Origin: Neisseria perflava
GTDB taxonomy: Bacteria; Pseudomonadota; Gammaproteobacteria; Burkholderiales; Neisseriaceae
Length of the DNA: 64,000 bases
Reading direction: 5' to 3'
NCBI RefSeq assembly: GCF_024170405.1
Contig: NZ_JALJYC010000010.1
Span: forward strand, 1-64,000
This document shows positions 35,773 through 44,747 of this stretch, piece after piece. Made by a program: the position numbers and the translations under genes. The number at the start of each line of letters is the position of its first letter. The stretch's first letter is position 1. The notes beneath the pieces are model-generated. The model ran no database searches. It was given only the letters and a program-made list of their open reading frames with translations, and had not been told where the DNA came from.

Positions 35773-37086
35773 TTATTTGCCTTCCGGCTCGACCACCACC
35801 ACGCTGGAGCGCTTGTCGGTTAACAAGCGTGCCGCCGCCTGCACATCGGCGGCGCTGACCTGTTGCAGACGGCGGCGGATTTCGGTCTCATCGCCGTAGG
35901 CAAAACCGCGTGTTTCCAAGCGTCCCGTCATGGAGGCTTGCGTGGTCATGGCGTCGCGGGCATAGATTTCGGCGGCTTCGGCGCGTTTTTTGACGCGCTT
36001 GAGTTCGGCTTGGGAAACGCCGTTGTCGGCAATATCTTGGATTTCAGCGCGAATCTGCGCCAATAAGTCCTGCTCGGATACACCGCCCGTCGGCATGGCA
36101 ATCACGCTAAAGAGCGGCATTTCGCGGCTGAGGATGTCGTAATTCACGCCTATGCTCAAGGCGCTCTGCTTGCCGCGCACCAGATGTTTATCCAGGCGGC
36201 TGGAAGAATTGCCGCTTAAAATATCCGACAAAATATCCAGCGCATACGGCATTTTGTCGCTGACGTTTTGCAAGGCGGGTACGCGGTACGACAACGCGAT
36301 TAAAGGCTGGCGAGTCACGGCGGAAGTGGTTTTCGCGGACACAGGCGCGCGCTCGGCCTGCTCGCGCAAATCATTGCGCGGCGGCAGGGGTTTGGCCGGA
36401 ATTTGGCCGAACAGCTTGGCGGCCGTCTGAATCGTGGCGGCGGCATCCACATCGCCGACAATCACCAGCGTGGCGTTGTTGGGCGCATACCATTGCTTGT
36501 ACCACGCGCGTAAATCTTCGGCTTGGAGCGTGTGCAAATCGTCCATATAGCCGATAACCGGCGCACGCAGCGACGGCACGGTAAAGGTGTTCAGAAACAC
36601 ATGTTCCCACAGCTTGCCGCCGGCGGAATCTTCCGTGCGCTGGCGGCGCTCTTCGCGGATAACGCTCATTTCGTTGGCAAAATCCTTGTCGCTGAAATTC
36701 AGATTTTGCATACGGTCGGCTTCCAAGGCCAACACTTCGGGCAGCTTGGCGGCGGCGATGTTTTCGTAATACACCGTTTCGCTGCGGTTGGTGTAGGCAT
36801 TGTTTTTACCGCCCAAAGCTGATACGCGGCGGCTGAATTCGCCTGCCGGTACATCCGGTGTGCCCTTAAACATCATATGCTCGAGCGCGTGGGAAAGGCC
36901 GGTTTTGCCCGGCTTTTCATCAATGCTGCCGACTTTGTACCACAGCTGCGACACGGCCACCGGTGCGCGGCGGTCTTCTTTGACGATGATTTTCAGGCCG
37001 TTGGGCAGGGTTTGCGACAGCGTTTGCGCCCAAACGGGTGCGGTCAGCGCCAACAGCAAGGCCGTCCACAGGTTTTTGCGTAACAT
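35773..37086 (-). CDS. M16-family zinc metallopeptidase (catalytic subunit), exported
   Basis: A 437-residue exported peptidase. The signal peptide (MLRKNLWTALLLALTAPVWA) is followed by the inverted zinc motif in GLSHALEHMMFKGTP (HxxEH, about residues 72-76). The downstream glutamate ligand is plausibly in LEADRMQNL. The ATG at 37086 is chosen over an in-frame start at 37185 because it opens the signal peptide and has AGGAAC upstream. It is encoded about 100 bp upstream of the inactive partner. Confidence 0.92.
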   Translation of the reverse strand: MLRKNLWTALLLALTAPVWAQTLSQTLPNGLKIIVKEDRRAPVAVSQLWYKVGSIDEKPGKTGLSHALEHMMFKGTPDVPAGEFSRRVSALGGKNNAYTNRSETVYYENIAAAKLPEVLALEADRMQNLNFSDKDFANEMSVIREERRQRTEDSAGGKLWEHVFLNTFTVPSLRAPVIGYMDDLHTLQAEDLRAWYKQWYAPNNATLVIVGDVDAAATIQTAAKLFGQIPAKPLPPRNDLREQAERAPVSAKTTSAVTRQPLIALSYRVPALQNVSDKMPYALDILSDILSGNSSSRLDKHLVRGKQSALSIGVNYDILSREMPLFSVIAMPTGGVSEQDLLAQIRAEIQDIADNGVSQAELKRVKKRAEAAEIYARDAMTTQASMTGRLETRGFAYGDETEIRRRLQQVSAADVQAAARLLTDKRSSVVVVEPEGK

Positions 37087-37142
37087 GGATGTTCCTAAAC
37101 ATAAATGATTGTCTGTATGATAAGGGATGAAGCGGGAATAAT

Positions 37143-37213
37143 AAAGGCCGTCTGAAAACCTCATGGTGTCTGATTTTATCGGCATAGCAAGGGAAATGGT
37201 TTTTCAGACGGCC
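37143..37213. repeat. Widely spaced DUS inverted pair upstream of the M16 operon
   Basis: AAAGGCCGTCTGAAAACC and GGTTTTTCAGACGGCC are separated by about 38 bases. It lies in the M16-pgk divergent region, so a termination role is unlikely. Confidence 0.65.
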
Positions 37214-37359
37214 TGCTGCGCGTAAGCCGTAATTTAACTACAATACAAGCTGATTCAAATCAAGCCCTTGCCATTCGGAACTTTACCGTTTTGCCGCGTT
37301 CGCGCATAATAAAGCCGTAAATGTGTCTTTTTTCCATTCCAACCAAAAAGGAAACCGAT

Positions 37360-38538
37360 ATGGCATTTTTGAAACTGACCGAGCAAAACGTACAAGGCAA
37401 AACCGTCCTGATCCGCGCCGACATGAACGTCCCATTTAAAGACGGCAAAATCAGCGACGACACCCGTATCCGTGCGTCTTTGGCTTCCATCAAATACTGC
37501 TTGGACAACGGCGCGTCCGTCATCGTCATGACCCACCTCGGCCGTCCGACCGAAGGCGAATTCCACCCCGAAGACGACGTGGCGCCGGTAGCCGCGCATT
37601 TGGGCGGATTGCTGGGCAAAGAAGTGAAAGTGCTGAACGACTGGCGCGAAAACAAACCGGTATTGAACGCTGGTAACGTGGTCATGCTGCAAAACGTGCG
37701 CATCAACAAAGGCGAGAAGAAAAACGATTTGGAGCTGGGCAAAGCCTACGCTTCATTGTGCGACATCTTCGTCAACGACGCCTTCGGCACCGCCCACCGC
37801 GCCCAAGCCTCTACTGAAGCCGTGGCGCAAGTAGCGCCCGTGGCCTGCGCAGGCGTATTGATGGCCGGTGAGCTCGACGCTTTGGGCAAAGCCCTGAAAG
37901 ACCCTGCCCGCCCGATGGTTGCCATCGTTGCCGGCAGCAAAGTTTCTACCAAGCTGACCATTTTGAACTCTCTGGCTGACAAAGTGGATACCCTGATTGT
38001 CGGCGGCGGCATTGCCAACACCTGCCTGTTGGCGCAAGGCAAAGAAGTCGGCAAATCGCTGGTTGAAGCCGACTTGGTGGACGAAGCCAAAAAAATCATG
38101 GACAAAATGGCCGCACGCGGCAACCCGATTCCGCTGCCGGTGGACAGTATTACCGCCACCGAGTTCGCCGAAAACGCCACGCCTTACGAGCGCGACGTCG
38201 ATGCGATTCCGGCCAACGAAGAAATCCTCGACATCGGCCCGAAATCCCGCGAACGCCTGGCCGAAATTCTGAAAAACGCCGGTACCATCGTATGGAACGG
38301 CCCGGTCGGTGTGTTTGAATTCGACAACTTCGCCGGCGGCACCGAAGCCGTGGCGCACGCCATCGCCGACAGCAACGCCTTCTCCATCGCAGGCGGCGGC
38401 GACACCTTGGCCTCCATCGCCAAATTCGGCGTGACCGACAAAATCAGCTACATCTCCACCGGCGGCGGCGCGTTCCTGGAATTTTTGGAAGGCAAAGAGC
38501 TGCCTGCGGTTGCGATTTTGGAAAAACGCGGCGCGTAA
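37360..38538 (+). CDS. pgk: Phosphoglycerate kinase
   Basis: A 392-residue Pgk. The substrate motifs are VLIRADMNVPFKDGKISDDTRI and MTHLGRPTEGEF, with VAGSKVSTKLTIL, and a nucleotide-site segment IVWNGPVGVFEFDNFAGGTEA then SIAGGGDTLASI. It makes ATP from 1,3-bisphosphoglycerate. An in-frame ATG at 37321 exists, but the ATG at 37360, preceded by AAAAAGGAAACC, gives the standard N-terminus MAFLKLTEQ. gap is in the window but not linked. Confidence 0.97.
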   Translation: MAFLKLTEQNVQGKTVLIRADMNVPFKDGKISDDTRIRASLASIKYCLDNGASVIVMTHLGRPTEGEFHPEDDVAPVAAHLGGLLGKEVKVLNDWRENKPVLNAGNVVMLQNVRINKGEKKNDLELGKAYASLCDIFVNDAFGTAHRAQASTEAVAQVAPVACAGVLMAGELDALGKALKDPARPMVAIVAGSKVSTKLTILNSLADKVDTLIVGGGIANTCLLAQGKEVGKSLVEADLVDEAKKIMDKMAARGNPIPLPVDSITATEFAENATPYERDVDAIPANEEILDIGPKSRERLAEILKNAGTIVWNGPVGVFEFDNFAGGTEAVAHAIADSNAFSIAGGGDTLASIAKFGVTDKISYISTGGGAFLEFLEGKELPAVAILEKRGA

Positions 38539-38576
38539 AGTAGCAACAGCAAGGTAAATCTTGCATGATGAAGAAA

Positions 38577-38609
38577 ACCGGAGCAGGGCTTGTTTGCCTG
38601 TTCCGGTTT
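38577..38609 (+). terminator. Intrinsic terminator after pgk
   Basis: ACCGGAGCAGG pairs with CCTGTTCCGGT (one G-T pair), followed by a T run; not DUS-derived. Confidence 0.82.
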
Positions 38610-38643
38610 TTTATACAAGTTTGGCTGAACGCCAATGAAAAAT

Positions 38644-38682
38644 AAAAGGCCGTCTGAAAGATTTTTTATTTTTCAGACGGCC
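38644..38682. terminator. DUS inverted-repeat terminator between pgk and lacY-like gene
   Basis: AAAAGGCCGTCTGAAA and its complement; serves the lacY-like gene on the minus strand and backs up the pgk terminator. Confidence 0.8.
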
Positions 38683-38737
38683 TGCTAATCGTTTATTCGC
38701 TTGTACTGTATTGGCGGATGGAAAATCAAAGAAGCAG

Positions 38738-39976
38738 TTAGGATTTTATATAGAAACGGTTTTTCAGAGTAAAAGCAGAAATCAGGGTAGCAGTGGCGAC
38801 AATGCAGCCCAAAATCAGATAGGTAGTGTGAAAACCGTAGCCGTCGTATAGCCTGCCGACAAAGGTGGACATCAGCATGGTGGCAATCTGTTTGGCAAAA
38901 TGGCAGGCAACCAGATAAATGGTGGCGGAAAAGCGCACTTCAAAAACTTGAGTAATGTATTTAAACAGGCCGACCAAATAAAACGGCACCTCAAACATAT
39001 GCAGGGTTTTCAATATCACTACTTGCCACGCAGAAGTTGCAAAAGACGAGCCCAAAATGCGGATACTCATGATTCCGCCAGCAATCAATAGGGCATTTTT
39101 GGCGCCGATACGGTTGATAATCAGCGGTACAAAAAACATGATGCAGGCATTGAGCAGCTCACCGCCGGTGGTGACATAGCCAAACATTTCTGTTCCCTTG
39201 GCTTTCGAGCTAAAAAACGAGGTAAAAAAGTTAGCAAATTGGTGGTCGTAAATATCGTAAATGCAGGCTACGCCGACGATATACAGCAGCAATGCCCAAA
39301 ATTTACCTTGTTTGAGCAGCGCCAGTGCCTGCGGTAGTGTTACCGGATTGGCATTGTCGGTTTGGGCGGATATTTCGGCTGAGGTATCTACTTTTGCCAG
39401 AGCAAGCAGGATAAGCAGTACAACTGCGCCGCACGACCCTAACCAAAAGACCCAATTTGGATTAATGTTGAAAATATTACCCACCAAAGAGGCACAAATG
39501 CCCCAACCAATCATGCCAAACATCCTAGCGCGACCATATTCAAAATGACTGCTGCGGCTGACTTTTTCCACATAGGCTTCTGAGGCCGCGCTGCCACCGG
39601 CAAAAGCAAAACCCATATAAGCGCCGCCTGCGGTTGCTCCGAGCCAGATATTTTGTTGCAATAGCGGGGCAAACACATAAATAAAAAACGGGGCAAAAAA
39701 CAGCAATACCACGGCGATAACCCACAGCAAATGCTTTTTCAGCCCCAATTTGTCGGACACATAGCCGAACACCGGTTGGAAACACAGCGCAAAAAAGGAA
39801 ATGGCAGAGAAAACCAAACCTGTTTCTGTTTTGTTCAGACCGTTGACATCGCTCAACCAAATCGGCAAAAACGGGTAACAGGTCGCCATGATGAAGAAAT
39901 AAATCAGGATATAGCTGCTGAAAATCCAGTAATTACGGTTTTTCAGATAAAAGCAGCCGGTGGTTTCGGGTTGCAT
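38738..39976 (-). CDS. lacY: LacY-family oligosaccharide:proton symporter
   Basis: A 412-residue 12-helix permease very close to E. coli LacY (417 residues). Residues essential in LacY are retained: the sugar-site Glu/Arg pair in SEAYVEKVSR and EYGRARMFG, the Trp in MIGWGICAS, the Asp in CIYDIYDHQFANFFTSFF, the Glu in TTGGELLNAC, the Arg in SIRILGSSFATSA and the His/Glu pair in KTLHMFEVPF. A Met replaces Cys148. It imports a galactoside such as lactose. No beta-galactosidase is in the window. ATGs at 39979 and 39976 are adjacent; AAGGAG is better placed for 39976. Confidence 0.9.
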   Translation of the reverse strand: MQPETTGCFYLKNRNYWIFSSYILIYFFIMATCYPFLPIWLSDVNGLNKTETGLVFSAISFFALCFQPVFGYVSDKLGLKKHLLWVIAVVLLFFAPFFIYVFAPLLQQNIWLGATAGGAYMGFAFAGGSAASEAYVEKVSRSSHFEYGRARMFGMIGWGICASLVGNIFNINPNWVFWLGSCGAVVLLILLALAKVDTSAEISAQTDNANPVTLPQALALLKQGKFWALLLYIVGVACIYDIYDHQFANFFTSFFSSKAKGTEMFGYVTTGGELLNACIMFFVPLIINRIGAKNALLIAGGIMSIRILGSSFATSAWQVVILKTLHMFEVPFYLVGLFKYITQVFEVRFSATIYLVACHFAKQIATMLMSTFVGRLYDGYGFHTTYLILGCIVATATLISAFTLKNRFYIKS

Positions 39977-40007
39977 CATTTGCTCCTTAGCAGTTGGATT
40001 TTGCGAA

Positions 40008-40036
40008 ATGTTAACGTTAACAAAATATTTTTTCAA
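40008..40036 (-). promoter_or_regulatory. Promoter of lacY-like gene with overlapping operator O1
   Basis: The -35 is TTGAAA (40031-40036) and the -10 is TAACAT (40008-40013) with a 17-base spacer. The palindrome GTTAACGTTAAC (40010-40021) covers the -10, so the LacI-type protein would block polymerase. Confidence 0.65.
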
Positions 40037-40076
40037 GATAGAAATAAACGCAAGTTTGATTCAAATCAGAAAAATA

Positions 40077-40112
40077 GTTAACGTTAACATTTTCTCCGGT
40101 TTCGGGTACAAT
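40077..40112 (+). promoter_or_regulatory. Promoter of LacI-family gene with overlapping operator O2
   Basis: The same 12-bp palindrome GTTAACGTTAAC (40077-40088) overlaps the -35 TTAACA (40084-40089), followed by a 17-base spacer and the -10 TACAAT (40107-40112). Operator centres are 67 bp apart. Autoregulation plus looping is plausible. Confidence 0.68.
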
Positions 40113-40144
40113 GGGTCATTGTCTATTCAACAACGCAGGTAAAC

Positions 40145-41143
40145 ATGGCTTCCCTCAAAGATGTGGCAAAACGGGCGGGTGTCTCGCTGATGACGGTTTC
40201 CCGCGCCCTCAATAATCCAGGAAAACTATCGCAAGCCACCTTAGATAAAGTGCGGCAGGCTGTGGCCGAATTGAATTATGTGCCCAATGCTGCCGCGCAG
40301 AGCATACGCTCGGCCTCCGCCGACAGCATAGGTGTTTTGTCGCTGGGTACAGCTACCACACCGTTTTCCGTTGAAATGCTGTTGGCGGTGGAAAAAACTG
40401 TGCGGCAACACCGATGGCACTCTTTTGTGATTAATGCTTTTGAAAATGATGAAGCAGAAATGGCGCAGGCCGTCGAGCAGCTGTTGGCGCACCGTCCGAG
40501 CGGCATCATCATTGCGCGTAACGGTTTGAAAAAGGTGAAGATACCGGCGGCGTTGCGCCATCTGCCGGTGGTATTGGCCAACTGCGTCAGCGATGATTGG
40601 GCGGCGGCCTGTTATGTGCCCGATGATTATCGGGGGCAAAAAGCGATAGCAAAATTATTGGCGCAGCGCGGCTACAAGCGGCCGCTGTTTTTGCACATTC
40701 CGCACAACTACATCGCGACCGAACGGCGTAAAGCAGCGTTTGAAGATGTGTGGAACAATGTGCCTGAGGCGGCGCAGCCGGTGCAGTATTTTATGCCGAC
40801 CGACGGCGAAAATTATTTTGAGGGCGCTTTACCGTTGATTGAAATGTTGGATAAACACCCGCAGGATTTTGATTTTGATGTGGTGGTGTGCGGTAACGAC
40901 CGCATTGCCTTCGTGGTGTATCAGGCGCTGTTGGCAAAAGGCTTTCGCATTCCGCAAGACGTAGCGGTAACGGGTTATGACAATATGGTGGGCGTCAGCC
41001 ATTTGTTTCTGCCGCCGCTGACGACTGTGCAGCTGCCGCATTATCAGATGGGCGAGCAGGCTGCGCTGCATATCATCGAAAACCGGCAGGATACAGAGAT
41101 TCATCCGATTGATTGCCCGCTGGTGTTGGGACAATCCTGCTAG
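40145..41143 (+). CDS. LacI-family transcriptional regulator
   Basis: A 332-residue repressor. The N-terminal helix-turn-helix and hinge (MASLKDVAKRAGVSLMTVSR and LNYVPNAAAQSIRS) precede a periplasmic-binding-protein-like effector domain, ending with the family motif VTGYDNMVGVSHLFLPPLTTV. The central CG in AACGTT of the two nearby operators is typical of the family. It is divergent from the lacY-like permease gene and very probably controls it and itself. The inducer is unknown but likely a galactoside or derivative. The ATG at 40145 is chosen. Confidence 0.92.
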   Translation: MASLKDVAKRAGVSLMTVSRALNNPGKLSQATLDKVRQAVAELNYVPNAAAQSIRSASADSIGVLSLGTATTPFSVEMLLAVEKTVRQHRWHSFVINAFENDEAEMAQAVEQLLAHRPSGIIIARNGLKKVKIPAALRHLPVVLANCVSDDWAAACYVPDDYRGQKAIAKLLAQRGYKRPLFLHIPHNYIATERRKAAFEDVWNNVPEAAQPVQYFMPTDGENYFEGALPLIEMLDKHPQDFDFDVVVCGNDRIAFVVYQALLAKGFRIPQDVAVTGYDNMVGVSHLFLPPLTTVQLPHYQMGEQAALHIIENRQDTEIHPIDCPLVLGQSC

Positions 41144-41181
41144 AGCGCACCATATTTATCTGCGGTATTGATAGATGACAA

Positions 41182-41222
41182 ATAAGGCCGTCTGAAAAAT
41201 TAATTTTTCAGACGGCCTTATT
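41182..41222. terminator. DUS inverted-repeat terminator after the LacI-family gene
   Basis: AATAAGGCCGTCTGAAAAATTA forms a perfect stem with its complement; convergent with the next gene. Confidence 0.83.
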
Positions 41223-41238
41223 ATTAAACCAAACAGTA

Positions 41239-41583
41239 TTACTGTCCGCCGGCGCGCGTCCCGCCCGGGCCGTACACAGCGTTCCAGGCGGAATCGAGTT
41301 GTTGTCCGGCTTGTTGCAGCTCGGTGGCCTGTTGCGATTTGAGCGAGGTGGCGGTTTGCAGCTCGCCTTGCAGACGGGTAATGTCTTCCTGCGCTTTGCG
41401 CTGGCGCTCTTGCGCGTCGGTCAAGTCGGTTTGCAGCGAGATGATTTTGCTGTCGTTGTCGCTTTGCTTTTTCAACACGGCGCGGTAATTGGCTTGCGCA
41501 CTGTGCAAGACATCGTCGGCTTGGTCGGCCAATACCGGCGCGGCGGTGCTTAAGGCGGCGAGCAGAAGAAGGATGTGTTTCAT
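41239..41583 (-). CDS. Small periplasmic coiled-coil protein
   Basis: A 114-residue exported protein. The signal peptide is MKHILLLLAALSTAAPVLA. The mature part (about residues 22-95) is a heptad-rich coiled coil with many Gln, Asp and Lys, and the end is Gly-rich (YGPGGTRAGGQ). No family is recognised. The start at 41583 has AAAGGA at better spacing than the adjacent ATG at 41586. Its leader contains a short inverted repeat (GTTGGGTTTTCAACCCAAC, 41688-41706). Confidence 0.72.
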   Translation of the reverse strand: MKHILLLLAALSTAAPVLADQADDVLHSAQANYRAVLKKQSDNDSKIISLQTDLTDAQERQRKAQEDITRLQGELQTATSLKSQQATELQQAGQQLDSAWNAVYGPGGTRAGGQ

Positions 41584-41687
41584 CATCAATCCTTTTGTCG
41601 GGCGGGTTGGTCTCCCGCCTAATAGTGTGAAATCAATAACAACCAAACGGCGGAGCTTGGGATATTGTTCCAGCAGGGTTAGGGAAT

Positions 41688-41706
41688 GTTGGGTTTTCAA
41701 CCCAAC
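41688..41706. repeat. Short dyad repeat GTTGGGTT-TTC-AACCCAAC
   Basis: An 8-bp stem hairpin upstream of the coiled-coil gene. Related TTGGGTTTCCAACCCAA occurs at 51895-51911, suggesting a dispersed Neisseria repeat. Confidence 0.6.
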
Positions 41707-41746
41707 CTACATTTTTAATCGGCTTTTGTCTGTCAACAATACCGTA

Positions 41747-41782
41747 AAGGCCGTCTGAAAATGAAAATATTTTCAGACGGCC
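41747..41782. terminator. DUS inverted-repeat terminator after gltX
   Basis: AAAGGCCGTCTGAAAAT and ATTTTCAGACGGCC, directly beyond the gltX stop. Confidence 0.8.
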
Positions 41783-41789
41783 AATCGGT

Positions 41790-43184
41790 TTATGCGCGGA
41801 TACGGCGCAAGACTTCCTCTTTGCCGATTAAGGCCAAAACCGCATCAACGCTCGGGGTTTTCGCTGTGCCGCATACGGCCAGGCGCAGCGGCATGCCGAG
41901 TTTGCCCATTTTGATGCCTTCGGCGTCGCAGAAGGGCTTGAACAGATCGTGTATGCTTTCGGCGTTCCAATCGGTTAGGCCTTCCAGCAGATCGGCAAAG
42001 CGCAGCATACGTGCGGCGGCTTCGTCGTCCCAATGTTTGGCGACATCGGCCTCGGCCGGCGTTTGCTTTTTGTAGAAATACAGGCACTCATCGGCCAGCG
42101 TGTTCAAATCTTGCGCACGGTCTTTCACCAGCGCCAACACTTCTGCCAGCGGCGGCTCGTTGGTGTCGGTCAGGCCGCGCACGGCCAAGCGGTCTTTGAG
42201 CAATTCGGCCAATTCTTCGTTGGGCGTGATTTTGATGTGTTCGCCGTTAATCCACAGCAGTTTTTTCATGTCCATGCGGCTGGGTGACGGGGAAACGTCT
42301 TTCAAATCAAACCATTCGATAAACTGCTGCATGGTGAAAAATTCGTCGTCGCCGTGCGCCCAACCCAAACGCGCCAGATAATTCAGCATGGCTTCAGGCA
42401 GAATGCCCATCGCGCCGAAATCGGTAATGGCCACGGTATCGCCGCTGCGTTTGGAGATTTTTTTGCCTTGTTCGTTGAGAATCATCGGCAGGTGGGCGTA
42501 TTGCGGCGGGGTCGCGCCCATGGTTTTTAAGATATTGATTTGTTTCGGGGTGTTGTTGACATGGTCGTCGCCGCGAATGACATGGGTAATGCCCATGTCG
42601 AAGTCGTCCACCACCACGCAGAAATTGTAGGTGGGTGTGCCGTCGGCGCGGGCGATAATCAAATCGTCCAGCGCTTCGTTGGGAATGCTGATGTCGCCTT
42701 TGACCAAATCCGTCCACGCGGTTACGCCGTCCAGCGGGGTTTTGAAGCGGACAACGGGTTCGCGGCCTTCTGGAATCTCGGGCAGGGTTTTACCCGGCTC
42801 GGGACGCCAGCGGCGGTCGTAAGTGGCTGTGCCTTCTTTTTCCGCTTTTTCGCGCATGGCTTCCAGCTCTTCTTTGCTGCAATAGCAGTAGTAGGCCGCG
42901 CCTTTTTCCAACAGCTCGGCGATGACTTCTTTGTAGCGGTCGAAACGCTGGGTTTGGTAGATGACGTTGTCGGCGTTGTCGTAGTTGAGGCCGACCCATT
43001 TCATGCCGTCGAGAATGATGTTGACGGATTCGGCGGTGGAACGCGCCAAGTCGGTGTCTTCGATACGCAGCAGGAATTCGCCTTTGTGGTGGCGGGCAAA
43101 CGCCCAAGAAAACAGCGCGGTGCGCACGCCGCCGATGTGCAGATAACCGGTGGGGCTGGGGGCAAAACGGGTTTTGACAGTCAT
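41790..43184 (-). CDS. gltX: Glutamate-tRNA ligase
   Basis: A 464-residue GluRS. The HIGH-type motif is FAPSPTGYLHIGGVRTALF, the catalytic fold shows VIRGDDHVNNTPKQI, and the KMSKS-type loop is KKISKRSGDTVAITDFGAMG. The length and discriminating architecture match bacterial GltX. It charges tRNA-Glu. The start ATG is at 43184. It is separated from rarD by a DUS hairpin. Confidence 0.97.
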   Translation of the reverse strand: MTVKTRFAPSPTGYLHIGGVRTALFSWAFARHHKGEFLLRIEDTDLARSTAESVNIILDGMKWVGLNYDNADNVIYQTQRFDRYKEVIAELLEKGAAYYCYCSKEELEAMREKAEKEGTATYDRRWRPEPGKTLPEIPEGREPVVRFKTPLDGVTAWTDLVKGDISIPNEALDDLIIARADGTPTYNFCVVVDDFDMGITHVIRGDDHVNNTPKQINILKTMGATPPQYAHLPMILNEQGKKISKRSGDTVAITDFGAMGILPEAMLNYLARLGWAHGDDEFFTMQQFIEWFDLKDVSPSPSRMDMKKLLWINGEHIKITPNEELAELLKDRLAVRGLTDTNEPPLAEVLALVKDRAQDLNTLADECLYFYKKQTPAEADVAKHWDDEAAARMLRFADLLEGLTDWNAESIHDLFKPFCDAEGIKMGKLGMPLRLAVCGTAKTPSVDAVLALIGKEEVLRRIRA

Positions 43185-43285
43185 GGATGGGTTTCCCGAA
43201 AATGAAAAATTTAAAGCATTATTGTAACCGCTGGGGCGGGAAGCTGCCAGATTATCCGCAGCGGCGCTTGGTGCGGATATGCAAA

Positions 43286-43311
43286 AGGCCGTCTGAAAGT
43301 TTCAGACGGCT
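43286..43311. terminator. DUS inverted-repeat terminator after rarD
   Basis: AGGCCGTCTGAAA-G-TTTCAGACGGCT, a near-perfect palindrome. Confidence 0.78.
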
Positions 43312-43316
43312 CGGGT

Positions 43317-44219
43317 TTATTTCTTGCGCAACACGCTCCACGCATACAGCGCCACGCCTACCCACACCCACAGGTAGCCGGTAAAGCGCTGCATATTAAA
43401 CGCTTCGCCGAACAGCGTCAGCCCGAGCAGAAACTGCATACTCGGCGAAATATATTGAATCATGCCCAAATCGCCGAGGGAAATGCGCTTGGCACCGGCG
43501 GCAAACATCAACAGCGGGATGACCGTAATCGCGCCCGAGCCGACCAAAACCGAGATTTGCAAGGTATCCAAACTGCCGAACACCAGCGCTCCTTGTTGCG
43601 CGGTATAGGCCAGATACGCCAGTGCGAAGGGTAACATCAGCAGCGTTTCCAGCGTCATGCCGGTCAGCGAATCTAACGGGGCAAGTTTGCGCACCAGCCC
43701 GTAAAGGCCGAAGCTGCCCGCCAGCAGCAGCGACACCCACGGCATGTGTCCGGCGGGGACGGCCAGCCACAATATGCCGACCAGCGCGAGTGTCAGCGCC
43801 GCCAGCTGCATGCGGTTTAGCATTTCTTTGAAAAACAAACGCCCCAGCAGGACGTTAACCAGCGGCGCGATGAAATAGCCCAAGCTGGCGTCGAGAATAT
43901 GATGGTGGGTAATCGCCCACAAATACACCAGCCAGTTGAGCGAAATCGCCGCCGCCGAGCAAACGAAGGTCAGCAGCAGCTTGCGGTTGGCGATGGCTTT
44001 GAGCAGCGTGCCGCCCTGCTTCATCAACAGCAAAACGATGACGGAAAATACCGACGACCAGCTGATACGCTGCGCCAGAATCTGCGCCGCGTCCATGTCC
44101 ATATTGGCGCCGGTAATCGGATACCAATAGAGCGGGAACAGCCCCCATATAAAATAGCAGCCGAAGGCGTAGAGCAGGCCTTTGCGGTATTCGTCGGTGT
44201 GTGGAGAAGGTGTGTGCAT
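43317..44219 (-). CDS. rarD: RarD-type EamA-family permease
   Basis: A 300-residue protein with ten predicted membrane helices and the RarD start KGLLYAFGCYFIWGLFPLYW. Other family segments include AQRISWSSVFSV, HHILDASLGYFIAPLVNVLLG and LGMIQYISPSMQFLLGLTLFGE. RarD homologues are linked to chloramphenicol sensitivity or metabolite export, but the physiological substrate is unknown. The start ATG is at 44219, close behind the DUF3079 gene (28 bp); the pair may be co-transcribed. Confidence 0.9.
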   Translation of the reverse strand: MHTPSPHTDEYRKGLLYAFGCYFIWGLFPLYWYPITGANMDMDAAQILAQRISWSSVFSVIVLLLMKQGGTLLKAIANRKLLLTFVCSAAAISLNWLVYLWAITHHHILDASLGYFIAPLVNVLLGRLFFKEMLNRMQLAALTLALVGILWLAVPAGHMPWVSLLLAGSFGLYGLVRKLAPLDSLTGMTLETLLMLPFALAYLAYTAQQGALVFGSLDTLQISVLVGSGAITVIPLLMFAAGAKRISLGDLGMIQYISPSMQFLLGLTLFGEAFNMQRFTGYLWVWVGVALYAWSVLRKK

Positions 44220-44247
44220 GGTGTTTTATTTTTGAATAAATCCGGTT

Positions 44248-44535
44248 TCAGACGGCCTTGCCTTTCAAAGGCAGCTTGATGTGCGGTTTGACCTTAACCG
44301 CCGGTTTTTCTTCCACAATCGGAATGGTTTTTAACCCCAAATCAATTAGCTGCTGCTCGCTCAAAAGATTGCTCCAGTCGCCGTGTTTGTACCACTCGGG
44401 GCCGTCCAGCTCGATGGGGTGCTGGATGCGCTCGCAGCCGTTGCCGCATTGCAGGTCTTCTTCTTTGCAGTATTTATCGCAGCCCCAGCAAATGCGTTCG
44501 GGATGTTTGGGGGCGACGGGGAATTTTTTGGCCAT
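44248..44535 (-). CDS. DUF3079 protein, cysteine-rich
   Basis: A 95-residue small protein. Its first half, KHPERICWGCDKYCKEEDL and CGNGCERIQHPIELDGPEW, carries five cysteines and fits DUF3079; metal binding is likely. The C-terminal Lys/Pro-rich extension (VEEKPAVKVKPHIKLPLKG) is variable. The gene ends AAG GCC GTC TGA: a DUS supplies Ala-Val-stop, and the tail may be DUS-generated. The function is unknown. The ATG is at 44535. Confidence 0.8.
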   Translation of the reverse strand: MAKKFPVAPKHPERICWGCDKYCKEEDLQCGNGCERIQHPIELDGPEWYKHGDWSNLLSEQQLIDLGLKTIPIVEEKPAVKVKPHIKLPLKGKAV

Positions 44536-44682
44536 GCTGTGTCTCTTGATTGATTTGTTTTTATTCGGGAAAGTCTGTTCATGAAATTATAAATGATTTT
44601 GTAGGCCGTCTGAAACGGTTGCGGCGGCTTTTACCTGATTTGAAGGGGGAAGGTTAAGGTGGGTTAGCGGCGAATGATGAAA

Positions 44683-44719
44683 AATGCCGTCTGAAACATG
44701 GCATGTTTCAGACGGCATT
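44683..44719. terminator. DUS inverted-repeat terminator after glmU
   Basis: AATGCCGTCTGAAACATG and its complement meet with almost no loop (AT-DUS form). Confidence 0.8.
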
Positions 44720-44747
44720 GGTTATCTAACGGCTTCAGCCGAAGCGA

